From CAZWRN01 sp964446685 (GTDB lineage: Bacteria; Patescibacteriota; Microgenomatia; Daviesbacterales; UBA10151), in contig CAYUPO010000029.1 of the NCBI GenBank assembly GCA_964446685.1, positions 1 to 11,118 on the forward strand: a DNA stretch of 11,118 nt, written 5' to 3'. Position 1 is the first letter of the stretch. Each line of letters begins with the position of its first letter. Shown here in pieces: positions 11,104-11,118 of this stretch. Position numbers and translations under genes: made by a program. The notes under the pieces are model-generated. The model saw nothing but the letters and a program-made list of their open reading frames with translations. It was not told the origin of the DNA and made no database searches.

Positions 11104-11118
11104 GCTATAGGTATTAAC

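Overview
The window is one long minus-strand ribosomal-protein operon, the fused S10 and spc operons of a bacterium. Transcription runs from high to low coordinates in the order L3, L4, L23, L2, S19, L22, S3, L16, L29, S17, L14, L24, L5, S14 (zinc type), S8, L6, L18, S5, L15, SecY. The SecY gene is cut off by the left edge. Every gene looks intact, and I see no accessory, phage or defence genes.

The organism is probably a member of the Candidate Phyla Radiation (Patescibacteria), perhaps the Microgenomates side. The sequence is AT-rich. The gene for L30 (rpmD), normally between S5 and L15, is absent: only 15 bases separate the two. Loss of L30 is a known CPR trait. Several ribosomal proteins carry long low-complexity charged tails (L3, L23, L22, S17, S5; L4 at its N-terminus). 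TGA is a normal stop codon here, so this is not one of the CPR lineages that read UGA as glycine. The assignment below phylum level is an inference.

Layout. 10868-11118 is noncoding: two candidate promoters, a structured leader, a strong intrinsic terminator (10912-10950) and a second hairpin just before L3. This looks like an attenuator-type control region, or else the end of an upstream transcript. S10 (rpsJ) is not in the window. Genes 7844-10867 are L3, L4, L23 and L2, the first three joined by one-base stop/start overlaps. Genes 3692-7779 run S19 to L5. Genes 1-3578 run S14 to SecY.

The most unusual content is between the genes. Three gaps (L5/L24, L14/S17, S3/L22) are filled almost exactly by three near-identical 75-76 base palindromic elements built from 8-base units. 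Each element also supplies the stop codon of the gene before it. Three more gaps (L6/S8, L24/L14, L2/L23) hold palindromes with similar architecture but different sequence, made of 7-base-like units. Two further gaps (S8/S14, S19/L2) hold long hairpins. Genes that follow these spacers mostly lack a Shine-Dalgarno sequence, whereas several tightly packed genes (L4, L23, L22, L18, SecY) have good ones. The operon therefore seems to use two modes of translation initiation.

Together the genes supply early-binding and tRNA-contacting proteins of both subunits, the exit-tunnel proteins (L22, L23, L24, L29, L4) and the SecY channel that takes up the nascent chain.
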